Shown piece after piece: positions 35,963-44,253 of a stretch of 64,000 bases of DNA (its first letter is position 1; each line of letters begins with the position of its first letter). The stretch lies in the IMG/VR virus record IMGVR_UViG_3300030012_001865, positions 1 through 64,000 of that record; one strand, written 5' to 3'. Source of the DNA: a virus. The notes beneath the pieces were generated by a model. That model was given only the letters and a program-made list of their open reading frames with translations. It ran no database searches and was not told the origin of the DNA. The translations under genes and the position numbers were made by a program.

Positions 35963-35983
35963 ACCTTGTCACTTGAGTATTGC
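35958..35983. promoter_or_regulatory. Inverted repeat overlapping promoter P2 (operator candidate)
   Basis: Arms GCAATAC (35958-35964) and GTATTGC (35977-35983) form a perfect 7-bp inverted repeat with a 12-nt spacer. One arm covers the -33 element of promoter P2. The matching promoter at 39.3 kb lacks it. This could be an operator for a repressor or activator of capsid expression, or a chance palindrome. Confidence 0.4.
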
Positions 35984-36025
35984 GTAAAAATTTTATTTTT
36001 TATAGCTAAAATATAATTTTATAGA

Positions 36026-38464
36026 TTATACTTTTTTATTTTGTTTAGCTATTTTTGCTTTTTCTATTCTTTCTTTAGATGCTAACTGCTCTTTTTCTAA
36101 TTGCATTTTTTGTCTTTGCAGTTCACCATCTTGAGCTACTTTAGCTCTTTCAATATCTAGTTTAGCTAGATCCACACTATCTCTAACACCATTGTCGTTC
36201 ATATCTTGATCCACAGCTTTACCCATAAGATTCATTCTTGCAATCTGAACTTTGGTTTGATTATCTTCAGAGTTTCTTTGATCTTCACGATTCTCTTTCT
36301 CAATTTCTAATTGCAGCTTTTGTTGCTCTATTTGCTGCTGTTGTTGCATTTGCACTTCTTGCATTTGCAGTTGTTGTTGTTGAGTTTGTTGCGCTCGCTG
36401 CTGAGCTTCAGCTTCAGAACGTTTAAGATTTTGTCGTAAATCTGATATAGAGCTTGCATTATATATTTGTACCACATCTGATAAAGTCATTTGTTCGTTT
36501 TGTAGCGCAGCGTGCGTTAATTGTTTTAATGCTTCTATTGCCATATTATCTTTTGCAGAATTAGAAACAAACAATCCGTATTCAGACTGTGCAAACTGAT
36601 CTCCATTTAATTTAAAGAATACGTTAGCTAAATCGTCAGTCATGTAAGTTATGCGTTTAGAGTCTCCTTTGTATACATCTCTTGATACATTTAACAAACT
36701 TTCTAAAACTCTAACTTTAGTTTGGTTATGAACTTCATACCATTTTTCTGTAATATGCGATGACTGAACAACAGCTCTTTCTGTATTACCTACTAACTCA
36801 GATGTAGATATAGCACCCATTCTTTGCGGTGTAACACCTGATAAAGTATATATTTTTTGCTCTACAAAGTCTAAAAGCTGCACATGTTGTTGGATATAAT
36901 TACCAGTTTCCATATCTAACACTTTATTTTGTGTAGATATATTACCAGCAAGTTTACCAGTGGACTGTCCTTTTTTACCTTCGTTAAAAGAATCAACAAA
37001 ACCAAACTTCATTGATTGTGCATAGTACATCCACTTTTCTACTTCCCATCCATCAGGAATTAGTGACAAATCTATTAATGATATTTTACCTTGGTTAGAC
37101 GCTATAGCTAACTCTAACCTATACCACATAGTTATGTACATGTAAACCCAAGGCACTAATCTGTCCATCAAAGATACAGATTGTGAATTGTTTGCATTGT
37201 ATATTGTTCCTACGTAACCAGAACTACACAAAGATAAATTATCCATGTGTCTAAATTGTTGAGGTCTAACTCTAATATTTATGTAAGTATTTTCTCCAAT
37301 TTTGGTTCCTTCCCAATATTCGTTTACCCACATATACTCTATAGACTCACCAATACTTTCATTTATTTTGTAAGTTTCTCCTACAATAGTTTCTTGCGGA
37401 AGACCTTGCTCATCAATATAAGTTAACTTGCCTATCTTACGCATAGATTTCCAAACTACTTTTGTAACACGTATGTTACCATCTTGATCATAGTAGTTAA
37501 AAATATTAGAGTCGTGATCTGTTCCTTCTCTATTCTCTATATAAAGTTTTTCCTGATTAGGAAAATTTAAAAGACTTTGACTATCTACAGAACCTCTGTG
37601 GCCTTGCTCTTTTTCTAATTTATCTATCTGAGCAGGGGTAAGATCTTCGTAAAAATTATCAATAACTGTATTAATAGACATAAATGTATCTTCTACAATT
37701 ACGTCTGCATTATCTACATAGTCTTCATTGTGAGGTAGTAGAACATAAAACTCTAAAGGATTAACTCTACGAACTGTAGGTTCGTTAGACACTTCTTCTA
37801 TACAGTATATTTCTTCTCCTACTAGTAGTGCATCCTCCCACCCTTTTGCAAATTTTGTTTTTAATTTCTGCTCTCTTTCTAAATAATTAAGAAGTTTGTT
37901 AGCAGTAGATTCATTCGTATCTTGAAAGTCGTAATCAAAATATTTCTGAACTCTTTTTAAATGCTCAGGTATACTAGCTTGTGCTTGCTGCATAAACTGT
38001 TGGGCCTCTTCTTGAGAAGTTGGTTGGCCCATAGATTGTAAAAACTGTTCTGTAGTTTGTTGTATTATAGTTTGAAATATACCTACAACTTGTTTTTTCT
38101 TTTCCTCTTCTTTAGAAGATATAGATTCTTCATTAATAGATCTAACTACATAAGAAAAAGCTCTTTTAGCTTCTTCACCAAAAAGTAAATTGAATATAGG
38201 CGATACTACATCATAGTATTGCAAGGTAGCAGGAAGCTCTAGCGAACCACCTAACCCTAGAGGATCAGTTACATACTCTAGATCTTGCTTGTCAAACTTA
38301 CCATTATAAAGATCGTAGTTCCGCTTTTTCTTAAAGCGAGAACTACGTCTTGTATTATCGTAAACACCTACTAAGCCTAATCCAGCTTCTATGCATTCTT
38401 CTCCCCACTTCTGAGTCTTTTTCCTCCGACTCAGTTTTTGTCTAGGAAAATCTAATCGAGGCAT
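36026..38464 (-). CDS. Portal protein
   Basis: An 812-residue protein. The N-terminal part contains the segments KKRNYDLYNGKFDKQDLEYV, LLVGEEIYCIEEVS and VRRVNPLEFYVLLPH, familiar from crAss-like portal proteins. The centre (LVPWVYMYITMWYRLELAIA) fits the wing and stem. The last 170 residues are a Gln-rich coiled coil (QQQLQMQEVQMQQQQQIEQQ) with repeated short units, probably the barrel or crown inside the head. It lies between the two small virion genes and the scaffold. It forms the dodecameric DNA gate through which TerL packages. Confidence 0.85.
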   Translation of the reverse strand: MPRLDFPRQKLSRRKKTQKWGEECIEAGLGLVGVYDNTRRSSRFKKKRNYDLYNGKFDKQDLEYVTDPLGLGGSLELPATLQYYDVVSPIFNLLFGEEAKRAFSYVVRSINEESISSKEEEKKKQVVGIFQTIIQQTTEQFLQSMGQPTSQEEAQQFMQQAQASIPEHLKRVQKYFDYDFQDTNESTANKLLNYLEREQKLKTKFAKGWEDALLVGEEIYCIEEVSNEPTVRRVNPLEFYVLLPHNEDYVDNADVIVEDTFMSINTVIDNFYEDLTPAQIDKLEKEQGHRGSVDSQSLLNFPNQEKLYIENREGTDHDSNIFNYYDQDGNIRVTKVVWKSMRKIGKLTYIDEQGLPQETIVGETYKINESIGESIEYMWVNEYWEGTKIGENTYINIRVRPQQFRHMDNLSLCSSGYVGTIYNANNSQSVSLMDRLVPWVYMYITMWYRLELAIASNQGKISLIDLSLIPDGWEVEKWMYYAQSMKFGFVDSFNEGKKGQSTGKLAGNISTQNKVLDMETGNYIQQHVQLLDFVEQKIYTLSGVTPQRMGAISTSELVGNTERAVVQSSHITEKWYEVHNQTKVRVLESLLNVSRDVYKGDSKRITYMTDDLANVFFKLNGDQFAQSEYGLFVSNSAKDNMAIEALKQLTHAALQNEQMTLSDVVQIYNASSISDLRQNLKRSEAEAQQRAQQTQQQQLQMQEVQMQQQQQIEQQKLQLEIEKENREDQRNSEDNQTKVQIARMNLMGKAVDQDMNDNGVRDSVDLAKLDIERAKVAQDGELQRQKMQLEKEQLASKERIEKAKIAKQNKKV

Positions 38465-38473
38465 AAATTATTT

Positions 38474-38863
38474 TTAGTCTACTTCTAGTAATAAAAATTC
38501 TACTGTAGGAGTATTAGCTGATGATTTAACTTGTATTTTAGTATTATCTGCTGTTGGGTAAAAGAAAAATTCTCCTGGAGATAAACGAGCAAAAATTTGA
38601 TCCCCGTCATCTGCAAAGATTAAATCATCTGTTGCGTCTGTATTTTTTGCATATACATATGCTTTTTTACCACCATCTGTTGATCCTGCTAAAGCATTCA
38701 CGTTTATATCATCGTAAGATGTACTAGTTACCATAGTAGTTAAACCCTGACGGTTATCACCATTAATAGTTAGTGCATCTGTAACTGTTTTGTTTAAAGA
38801 TATTGTATTAAACAAATCAGTACTAGATATACTGAAAGTTACGTTTAAAGTTGCGTTTGCCAT
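38474..38863 (-). CDS. Small virion decoration-type protein, paralog B
   Basis: A 129-residue protein clearly related to its neighbour at 38882-39292. Shared features are an N-terminal VTFSISSTDLF / VTLSLSSTDLF strand, a central AYVY/AYVF strand, an LSPGEF / LGPGEF turn followed by FFYP / FMFMP, and a PTVEFLLLE / PVVEYVLME end. Sequence is beta-rich with no enzyme motif. The gene pair sits between TerL and portal. A capsid or tail surface role is inferred. Confidence 0.7.
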   Translation of the reverse strand: MANATLNVTFSISSTDLFNTISLNKTVTDALTINGDNRQGLTTMVTSTSYDDINVNALAGSTDGGKKAYVYAKNTDATDDLIFADDGDQIFARLSPGEFFFYPTADNTKIQVKSSANTPTVEFLLLEVD

Positions 38864-38881
38864 TTTGTTATAATTTTAAGA

Positions 38882-39292
38882 TTAAGCTGCTTTTTCCATT
38901 AATACATATTCAACTACAGGATTACCTGCAGCTGCTTCAATATCTATATCCTGCATATCAGAGATAGGCATAAACATAAACTCGCCAGGGCCTAAAACTG
39001 CAAACCAGTCACCTGCTCCTGAGTCTGTACCATGAGTTGCGCATAATCCAATTTTAACGTATTCACCAGATGTAACACTTAAATTATGTAAAAATACATA
39101 AGCTAAATCATTTGTTCCATCTAAAGCTTTTAATGCTATATTATCTTCTGTTCCTGAGCCTGTAGTTACTAATCGGCCTACAAGCATTTGATCTCCTGCA
39201 GGAGAGAGTGCGTCTGTTTCTGTGAAACTTAAAGTTTGCTTTGCAAACAAGTCTGTGCTAGAAAGAGACAGTGTTACATTTACTGTTGCCAT
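38882..39292 (-). CDS. Small virion decoration-type protein, paralog A
   Basis: A 136-residue beta-rich protein. It shares the SSTDLF strand, the AYVF strand, the GPGEFMF turn and the PVVEYVLME end with the gene at 38474-38863, so the two arose by duplication. A less similar relative lies at 63202-63648. It is the first gene behind promoter P1 (39328-39358), which fits strong late expression. A virion surface role is inferred. Confidence 0.7.
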   Translation of the reverse strand: MATVNVTLSLSSTDLFAKQTLSFTETDALSPAGDQMLVGRLVTTGSGTEDNIALKALDGTNDLAYVFLHNLSVTSGEYVKIGLCATHGTDSGAGDWFAVLGPGEFMFMPISDMQDIDIEAAAGNPVVEYVLMEKAA

Positions 39293-39327
39293 ATTTATAT
39301 TATTTTTAAAATTCGCGAATTAAAGGA

Positions 39328-39358
39328 CAAAAATATAAATTTTAGTATTTTGTGCAAA
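39328..39358 (-). promoter_or_regulatory. Bacteroidota-type promoter P1 for the head genes
   Basis: On the minus strand TTTG (39358-39355) is followed after 19 nt by TATTTTTG (39335-39328). The flanks match promoter P2 closely: GCACA after the -33 element, AATA-TAAAAT in the spacer, and GTC with CTTTAAT or ACTTAAT after the -7 box. The spacing between boxes is identical in the two. Transcription would begin near 39320, 28 nt upstream of the ATG at 39292. Confidence 0.75.
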
Positions 39359-39400
39359 TAATAATCTGCGAAATTAGATTTTTAGTTTTTACGTTTATAG

Positions 39401-41518
39401 CTAAAAACGAGTTTTCTTTTTCTTAAATAAAGACTTATTCCAAAAACTCTGATCATATATAGTAGTAGTTTTGGTTTCTTTCTCTACTTTTATTTTTTTA
39501 ACTTCTTCTAGATGATACATTACCATCATTAGTGCCATGACCCTATCAAAGTTTCCTACATCATTGTAAGATATAAGTTCTTTCAATAATGCTACACTTC
39601 TTATTTTATGCAGGTTTAGCAACCCTTCATTCTCATACGGATCTAGTAACCACATCTTGATTAACTCTTCACCGTACATTTTTAAAGGCTTTGACATGTG
39701 CATACCTTTTTGACGCTGCACTTTACTATGTTGTATTACATCTTTTATAATTTCAGGTTGATCTGAAAGTAAATATGTTTCGTGTTTATGTTCTAAATAC
39801 TGAAACAATCCTTTACGTTCGTTCTCATACAAACACTTTGCGTTGTAGAACTTTAACAATCTTCTTACATTTTCATAATATTGGTTTGCTGTATCAGGTC
39901 TACCTGTGTACTCAGCTACAATACGATTTGTAAGTTTGTTTAATATAAACGTAGATCCTAAAGAAGAGGTGGTAGATTCATCATGATCATAAGGGTCAGT
40001 ACCTGCAAGATACATGCCATAAGGTATTTGGCCATCTCTATCTTCATAAGGCATCTCGTATATAATTACACATCCTGCTATGTTATCATTACCTCTAATT
40101 GGAAACTCATAGATTGGTTGTAGCTTTGCATTAGGCTTCCAGTTTACTTTACCTGAGTCTGCATCTATATACAACTCTCCAATATAATCATGATTGCGTT
40201 CTCTGTTAGATGCCTCTAACTCAGCAAGTCTTGTAAGTAAATCTGCCACTGGAAATAAGTTACCTGTACGTGTAAGAAATACTTCTGATGGTACAAGTGG
40301 TCTGTTTTGTAGCTCTGCATCTAGCGCACTCCTAGCATTTTTACCTTCTTTTAGTTTTTCTCTAAATTTATCTAGGTAATCTCTTGCAGGCTGCTCTTGT
40401 GTATTACCATTATCGTCTTTAAACTGATTCAGCCCTCTGTATGCAGGAACAAAATAAGATATTTTACCTTTGTCTTCCCACTCATCGTCAAAAGAAATCA
40501 TATCATAGACGTCAGGATTGTAAAACATATCTCTTGCATCTACAGTACCACCGCCTTCCATGTCACCACCTGTGCCAAGATACATACAGCTACCAAATTT
40601 GTAAGCCCCGTTTTTCATACATTCTACAGATGCTTCGTGTGACGCCTTTAGATTGTTAAACATACCAATCTCTTCCATAACCATCACGGCAGGACGCGTA
40701 CCATTGGCTGCAAATGGGTTATCTTTAAATGTTCTATGCTTAATTTTAGATTTAGAACCCATAACTTTCCAGGTTCCACCAAGTTTTTTCTTGTATTCTG
40801 CAATAATTTCTTTACCAGAGTACCAACTACCGCCATATTGCTTGGCAAAAGGTGAGGGAAAGAATTTATTTCCAATTTCTATGCCACCAGGCAAGTTATC
40901 TAGCCCAAATTGCGTCTTTTTTAGTATATCACCTGAATATTTAGCGTCACCTGCGCCTACAACTATCTCTGTAGAGGGTGGATTTTTTATAAGCTCAGGA
41001 TCATAAGACTTCATGCCGTCAAATACAAACTCGTGTCCTGCTACGCCACCTGCTACAGAGTATGACTTACCAAATCCACGGCTACCCATCATCATAAAGT
41101 TCTTAGCTTCGTTTTCCCATAAAGGTTTTCCTAAGCTTTTTTTGTGTGTCCTACGCATATATTCTGCAGCAGGTACATAATTATCTTGTCCTATAAACTC
41201 TCTGTTACATGTAAACTCTTTATCATCTTCAAATCCAGAAAATCCGCGTGCTTCTACCCAATTGTAAAAGAATTCCCACTCAAGATCTCGAAGAAATGGT
41301 TTACCAGGTGTTTTAGTTTTAGAATGTTGGGTTTTGTTAAGAAGTATTGTCCAAAAATTGACATAAAAATAAAGGTTACCTGGCATCCATACTCCGCCCA
41401 CCCAGTAACCTTCTATACAACGCTTTTTTTCTTCTCTCCAAAACAGTAAATATTCTTCACTGGCTGGATGAAGTTGAGGTATCTCTTTTAGTAAAAAAGC
41501 ATCTTTGTTAATAATCAT
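39401..41518 (-). CDS. terL: Terminase large subunit
   Basis: A 705-residue protein. The ATPase domain has Walker A G145-SRGFGKS152, Walker B VMVME with E282-E283, and a coupling motif (CMYLGTGG near residue 311). The nuclease domain has AGTD508PYDHDE and a downstream MALMMVMYHLEE segment. This is the packaging motor, which docks on the portal, translocates DNA and cuts concatemers. The start overlaps the preceding probable small subunit by 4 nt. A 108-nt gap follows it, containing promoter P1. Confidence 0.93.
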   Translation of the reverse strand: MIINKDAFLLKEIPQLHPASEEYLLFWREEKKRCIEGYWVGGVWMPGNLYFYVNFWTILLNKTQHSKTKTPGKPFLRDLEWEFFYNWVEARGFSGFEDDKEFTCNREFIGQDNYVPAAEYMRRTHKKSLGKPLWENEAKNFMMMGSRGFGKSYSVAGGVAGHEFVFDGMKSYDPELIKNPPSTEIVVGAGDAKYSGDILKKTQFGLDNLPGGIEIGNKFFPSPFAKQYGGSWYSGKEIIAEYKKKLGGTWKVMGSKSKIKHRTFKDNPFAANGTRPAVMVMEEIGMFNNLKASHEASVECMKNGAYKFGSCMYLGTGGDMEGGGTVDARDMFYNPDVYDMISFDDEWEDKGKISYFVPAYRGLNQFKDDNGNTQEQPARDYLDKFREKLKEGKNARSALDAELQNRPLVPSEVFLTRTGNLFPVADLLTRLAELEASNRERNHDYIGELYIDADSGKVNWKPNAKLQPIYEFPIRGNDNIAGCVIIYEMPYEDRDGQIPYGMYLAGTDPYDHDESTTSSLGSTFILNKLTNRIVAEYTGRPDTANQYYENVRRLLKFYNAKCLYENERKGLFQYLEHKHETYLLSDQPEIIKDVIQHSKVQRQKGMHMSKPLKMYGEELIKMWLLDPYENEGLLNLHKIRSVALLKELISYNDVGNFDRVMALMMVMYHLEEVKKIKVEKETKTTTIYDQSFWNKSLFKKKKTRF

Positions 41519-42036
41519 ATTAATCCTTTCTCGGACGCTGACTCTTCTGCTCCACCCTTTGTAGAACCTTCGTTAGTTTCTTTATCCACGAGTTTAAGAA
41601 GACGTTCATAATCCTCAAACAATTTAACATTTGTTTTAAGTAATCCTTCGATAGTGTCTGCATTATCTTCATAAGTAAGCGTATCTAAGTATAACGTTTT
41701 TTCGTCCATCTTTTTATTCCACACCATTAGCTGTCTTTTAGCAGGAGTAACTAAAGTTGTTTCATAAAAATGGATTGCCTCTCTATACTGATCCCAATCA
41801 AACTTTGTGTCTTTTAAATAATCTTTTGCTATCATATCCTTACGTGTATTGTAAGATATGTTAGAAAATTTAGAATCAGGATCTGCTAAAAGAGCAATAG
41901 CCCACATTATCTGTGAGCTTTTGCTTTTAGTTTTGCTTTTATCTTTTTCTAAGATAGAAGCAAAGGGGAGGGGGACTTTAAGTTGTGGATGTAACTTCCA
42001 AAAGTTTACATCTGTGTTAAATCCTTCTAATATCAT
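41515..42036 (-). CDS. Probable terminase small subunit
   Basis: A 173-residue protein ending 4 nt into terL. It has helical segments (DPDSKFSNISYNTRKDMIAK, RLLKLVDKETNEGS) and an internal KKMDEKTLYLDTLTYEDNAD region suitable for an oligomeriser. The C-terminal tail is acidic and Ser/Gly-rich. The position directly upstream of terL is where the small subunit usually lies. No helix-turn-helix is obvious, so the assignment is by position. Confidence 0.6.
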   Translation of the reverse strand: MILEGFNTDVNFWKLHPQLKVPLPFASILEKDKSKTKSKSSQIMWAIALLADPDSKFSNISYNTRKDMIAKDYLKDTKFDWDQYREAIHFYETTLVTPAKRQLMVWNKKMDEKTLYLDTLTYEDNADTIEGLLKTNVKLFEDYERLLKLVDKETNEGSTKGGAEESASEKGLI

Positions 42037-42317
42037 TTTACAATGCCTAAAACATCAAACATGTTCATTTGAAAATATTCTATACCGTCTACATTAACCA
42101 TAAATCCTTGGCCTTTTGGTATTACAACATCTCCAACTTTTACATCTTTAACATCTTTACTGACTGCTACTACTTTAGCATGCCCATCTCTTTTTTCTGC
42201 TTCTTCTTTTAACATAGACTCGGATTTAATAATTCCGCTCTCTGTTTCCTTCGCCACTTCTGGCATTTCAACAACAATATGTTGTCCTAAAGGTTCGTAA
42301 TTAATCATTGTTACCAT
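42033..42317 (-). CDS. GroES-like co-chaperonin
   Basis: A 94-residue protein with the cpn10 layout: an N-terminal strand YEPLGQHIVVEMPE, a mobile-loop region ETESGIIKSESMLKEEAEKR, HAKVVAVSKDVKDVKVGDVV, and a C-terminal strand EYFQMNMFDVLGIVK. The mobile loop has GII, the GroEL-binding signature. As in T4 gp31 it would redirect host GroEL to fold the capsid protein or other large virion proteins. It overlaps both neighbours by 4-7 nt. Confidence 0.85.
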   Translation of the reverse strand: MVTMINYEPLGQHIVVEMPEVAKETESGIIKSESMLKEEAEKRDGHAKVVAVSKDVKDVKVGDVVIPKGQGFMVNVDGIEYFQMNMFDVLGIVK

Positions 42318-42538
42318 TTTTTAAGTGGGCAGTGTGATTGCATAGATCTTGTTTTAGCAACCAAAGGACACCCACATTGTTTACATCTATTTCTAACATT
42401 GTGTTCGCACTCTCCACATATTTCAACTCTAGCTTTTGCTATTTTCTCTACGTGTGGATTTGGAAACACTACATTCTTCCAACCGTTAAATATTTCAGCA
42501 ACTTTACTCGCTGGACTTCTTTTGTCGTCTTGGGCCAT
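42311..42538 (-). CDS. Small zinc-ribbon protein
   Basis: A 75-residue protein with the C-terminal pattern ICGECEH ... RCKQCGCPLVAKTR ... HCPLKKW, giving two CxxC pairs plus a further Cys-Pro pair that can form one or two zinc sites. This resembles small zinc proteins found in many large phages (DUF6171-like, from memory). Residues 1-40 include a helical segment. A DNA, RNA or protein binding role is inferred. It overlaps the IHF-like gene by 35 nt. Confidence 0.75.
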   Translation of the reverse strand: MAQDDKRSPASKVAEIFNGWKNVVFPNPHVEKIAKARVEICGECEHNVRNRCKQCGCPLVAKTRSMQSHCPLKKW

Positions 42539-42722
42539 TTTTATAATAATTTAATCTATTTTTCTTTACTGTAAACATCCCTAGATGTTTTAATCTTGTC
42601 GATTTAAAATCTCCCTCTTCTATAGTGTTTTTTAAAAGACTAAATTGGGATTTAACAATAAGTTCTATTTTAAACTCACTTAACTTATGTTTTTTTGCTA
42701 GCTTTTTAATTATTTTGTCCAC
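42504..42722 (-). CDS. IHF/HU-like DNA-bending protein
   Basis: A 72-residue protein read from a GTG start at 42722; no ATG lies nearby in frame. The sequence IIKKLAKKHKLSEFKIELIV followed by FSLLKNTIEEGDFKSTRLKH and LGMFTVKKNRLNYYK fits the two-helix dimer core of HU/IHF with the start of the beta arm (LGMF in place of GFGxF). IHF-like proteins lie at this position in crAss-like phages. It may organise DNA for packaging or regulate the late operon. Confidence 0.75.
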   Translation of the reverse strand: MDKIIKKLAKKHKLSEFKIELIVKSQFSLLKNTIEEGDFKSTRLKHLGMFTVKKNRLNYYKNGPRRQKKSSE

Positions 42723-43057
42723 GCTAATTTATAAGTTACTTCTATCCCATCTTCTTTTATACCATTCAAAATTGTAGGGTTTATAGATTTATCTACAATC
42801 ATTTTCTTCTTTCTAAGCATTGTAATATGATTATTAAAAGAAGCTTCTGACATACCTATTTGTTTTCTAACTAATTTTCTAACAGGAGTAGAAAACAGCA
42901 TTTTGTTTAGCCCCTCTTTATCTCTGTTAGATTGCCATATAGATAAAAAACTAGAAAGCACTTCTATCTCTTTGTCTTTTAATTTTAACAAAGGATTTAG
43001 TATTTGAAGATATGCCTTCATAGATTTTGGTATGTCTCCTTTTATTGGTATTATCAT
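42710..43057 (-). CDS. Winged-helix-like DNA-binding protein
   Basis: A 115-residue protein with a helical first part (MKAYLQILNPLLKLKDKEIE VLSSF) and a helix-turn-helix-like stretch (VRKQIGMSEASFNNHITMLR) followed by a short wing and a strand ending VTYKLAWTK. SFNNHI in the second helix looks like a recognition helix. It overlaps the IHF-like gene by 13 nt. A transcription regulator of late genes, or a terminase partner, is possible. Confidence 0.65.
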   Translation of the reverse strand: MIIPIKGDIPKSMKAYLQILNPLLKLKDKEIEVLSSFLSIWQSNRDKEGLNKMLFSTPVRKLVRKQIGMSEASFNNHITMLRKKKMIVDKSINPTILNGIKEDGIEVTYKLAWTK

Positions 43058-43075
43058 GCGTCAAATATAATAAAA

Positions 43076-43819
43076 TTAATTATAATTTAACATGTCGATA
43101 ATTTCTTTTCGATAATCTGCACACTTTATAAGTTTATAAGTGTCATTTTTTTCGTTGAACCAAACTATAAAACAATCTTTGATTCTAAGGTTTGTTTCGT
43201 ACTCAATTATATATCTGTAAAGTGAAAGTTGTAAAGAGTATGTAGAAAATTCACACTCGTCTAGGTGAGATACAGGCCCAAGCATCTTTTTTTGGTACCT
43301 GCTTTTGTAAGTCATTCTTTTGTTCGTTTTCCAGTCAAATATGACAAGCCCATCAAGAGTATTTGAATAGTAGAGCTGGTCAACCATACCGCATATCCCA
43401 AGATCGCGAGAACCAACGCACAACTCAGAGCGAACAGGTATAAGATTTTCTTTCGATTCTTCATAAAATTCTAAAAAGTAGGATTCAATTTTGTCGTACG
43501 CTTCTTTATCTAAATCAAAGTCATACATTACATTAGTGAGCACCTTATTATTTATGTAGTTTTCCGCAAATGCGTGAAACTTACTACCTTTATTACATGC
43601 GCGTAAACTAATCGAATCCCACCTATCTAGAATGTCCTGCAGTTTTACATTTTCTTTTTCTGCAGAACGTGCTGCCCAAAAGTCTCTCTCAAAAGTTTCT
43701 TTGAATTGTCCAATGAATGTGGTTACAGATATAGCTTCCTGCCCCCCGACAGTATACGTGTGTCCCTTCTCCGTAAATACCACATCATTGAACTTGTTTA
43801 ATTCTGTGTATAAAAACAT
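43076..43819 (-). CDS. PD-(D/E)XK family nuclease
   Basis: A 247-residue protein from ATG 43819. An upstream ATG at 43852 would overlap the previous gene by 29 nt, while this start leaves a 4-nt gap. The pattern fits RecB-like Cas4/phage nucleases: HTYTVGGQEAISVTTFIGQF at the N-terminus, GSKFHAFAENY helix, GICGMVDQLYY carrying the Asp, LVIFDWKTNK carrying DxK, and the QLSLYRYII helix. All core residues seem present. Probable function: processing recombination intermediates or packaging substrates. Confidence 0.8.
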   Translation of the reverse strand: MFLYTELNKFNDVVFTEKGHTYTVGGQEAISVTTFIGQFKETFERDFWAARSAEKENVKLQDILDRWDSISLRACNKGSKFHAFAENYINNKVLTNVMYDFDLDKEAYDKIESYFLEFYEESKENLIPVRSELCVGSRDLGICGMVDQLYYSNTLDGLVIFDWKTNKRMTYKSRYQKKMLGPVSHLDECEFSTYSLQLSLYRYIIEYETNLRIKDCFIVWFNEKNDTYKLIKCADYRKEIIDMLNYN

Positions 43820-43823
43820 AATA

Positions 43824-44012
43824 TCAATCTTCTTCTCCTTCTCCTTCTTCATAAACGGTTTCTTCCTCTATAGTAGAATCCGTTATCCAAGATTCCCATA
43901 TTATCTTTGCTTGTTCTTTTGGATCTGTCATATCACACTTAATTATTAAAACAAAAGTGGCCAAAAGAAAACCAAACTGAAATGCCACTAACTTTTCAAT
44001 CGGGAGAGTCAT
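43824..44012 (-). CDS. Small membrane protein
   Basis: A 62-residue protein from ATG 44012; an in-frame TTG at 44030 is less likely. One hydrophobic segment (VAFQFGFLLATFVLII) is followed by a soluble part with two Trp (IIWESWITDS) and an extremely acidic C-terminus (EEETVYEEGEGEED). It is the first minus-strand gene at the divergent junction. Function unknown. Confidence 0.55.
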   Translation of the reverse strand: MTLPIEKLVAFQFGFLLATFVLIIKCDMTDPKEQAKIIWESWITDSTIEEETVYEEGEGEED

Positions 44013-44253
44013 TGCTGGTTCAACTCTCAAACATCAAACGAAGATACTTGTCTGTTCCAACAATCGTCTCTGATTGAAGTGCTAGTTCGGTAACTCAGTT
44101 TGCAAACGTAAAAAAAAATTTTTTATAAAAAAAATATTTTCTGAGAAAATGAAAGAGTGGACCACCTATATCACGGCACCCCTTCTATCTTTTGCGGGCT
44201 AACACCCCCACAGTTGCAAATTATAAATTTATCAATCCTAAAAACAAGTTTTT
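44013..44253. promoter_or_regulatory. Divergent intergenic region between the two blocks
   Basis: About 240 bp separate the leftward and rightward gene blocks. It holds a palindrome TTTGCAAA at 44099, an A/T tract (44108-44141) and a short GC-rich stretch around 44160-44215. Promoters in both directions are expected here, but I find only weak matches to TAnnTTTG (TATCTTTTG near 44190 on plus, TATCTTCG near 44050 on minus) and no good -33 partners. A replication origin or early promoter using a different signal is possible. Confidence 0.5.

Noticed and set aside
43062-43090. Promoter with TATATTTG upstream of the HTH-like gene
   Set aside because: The -7 box fits, but there is no TTG-like -33 element and it ends only four bases before the ATG.
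44013-44030. TTG start of the small membrane protein at 44030
   Set aside because: An in-frame ATG at 44012 begins directly before the hydrophobic segment, and the extra six residues show no support.
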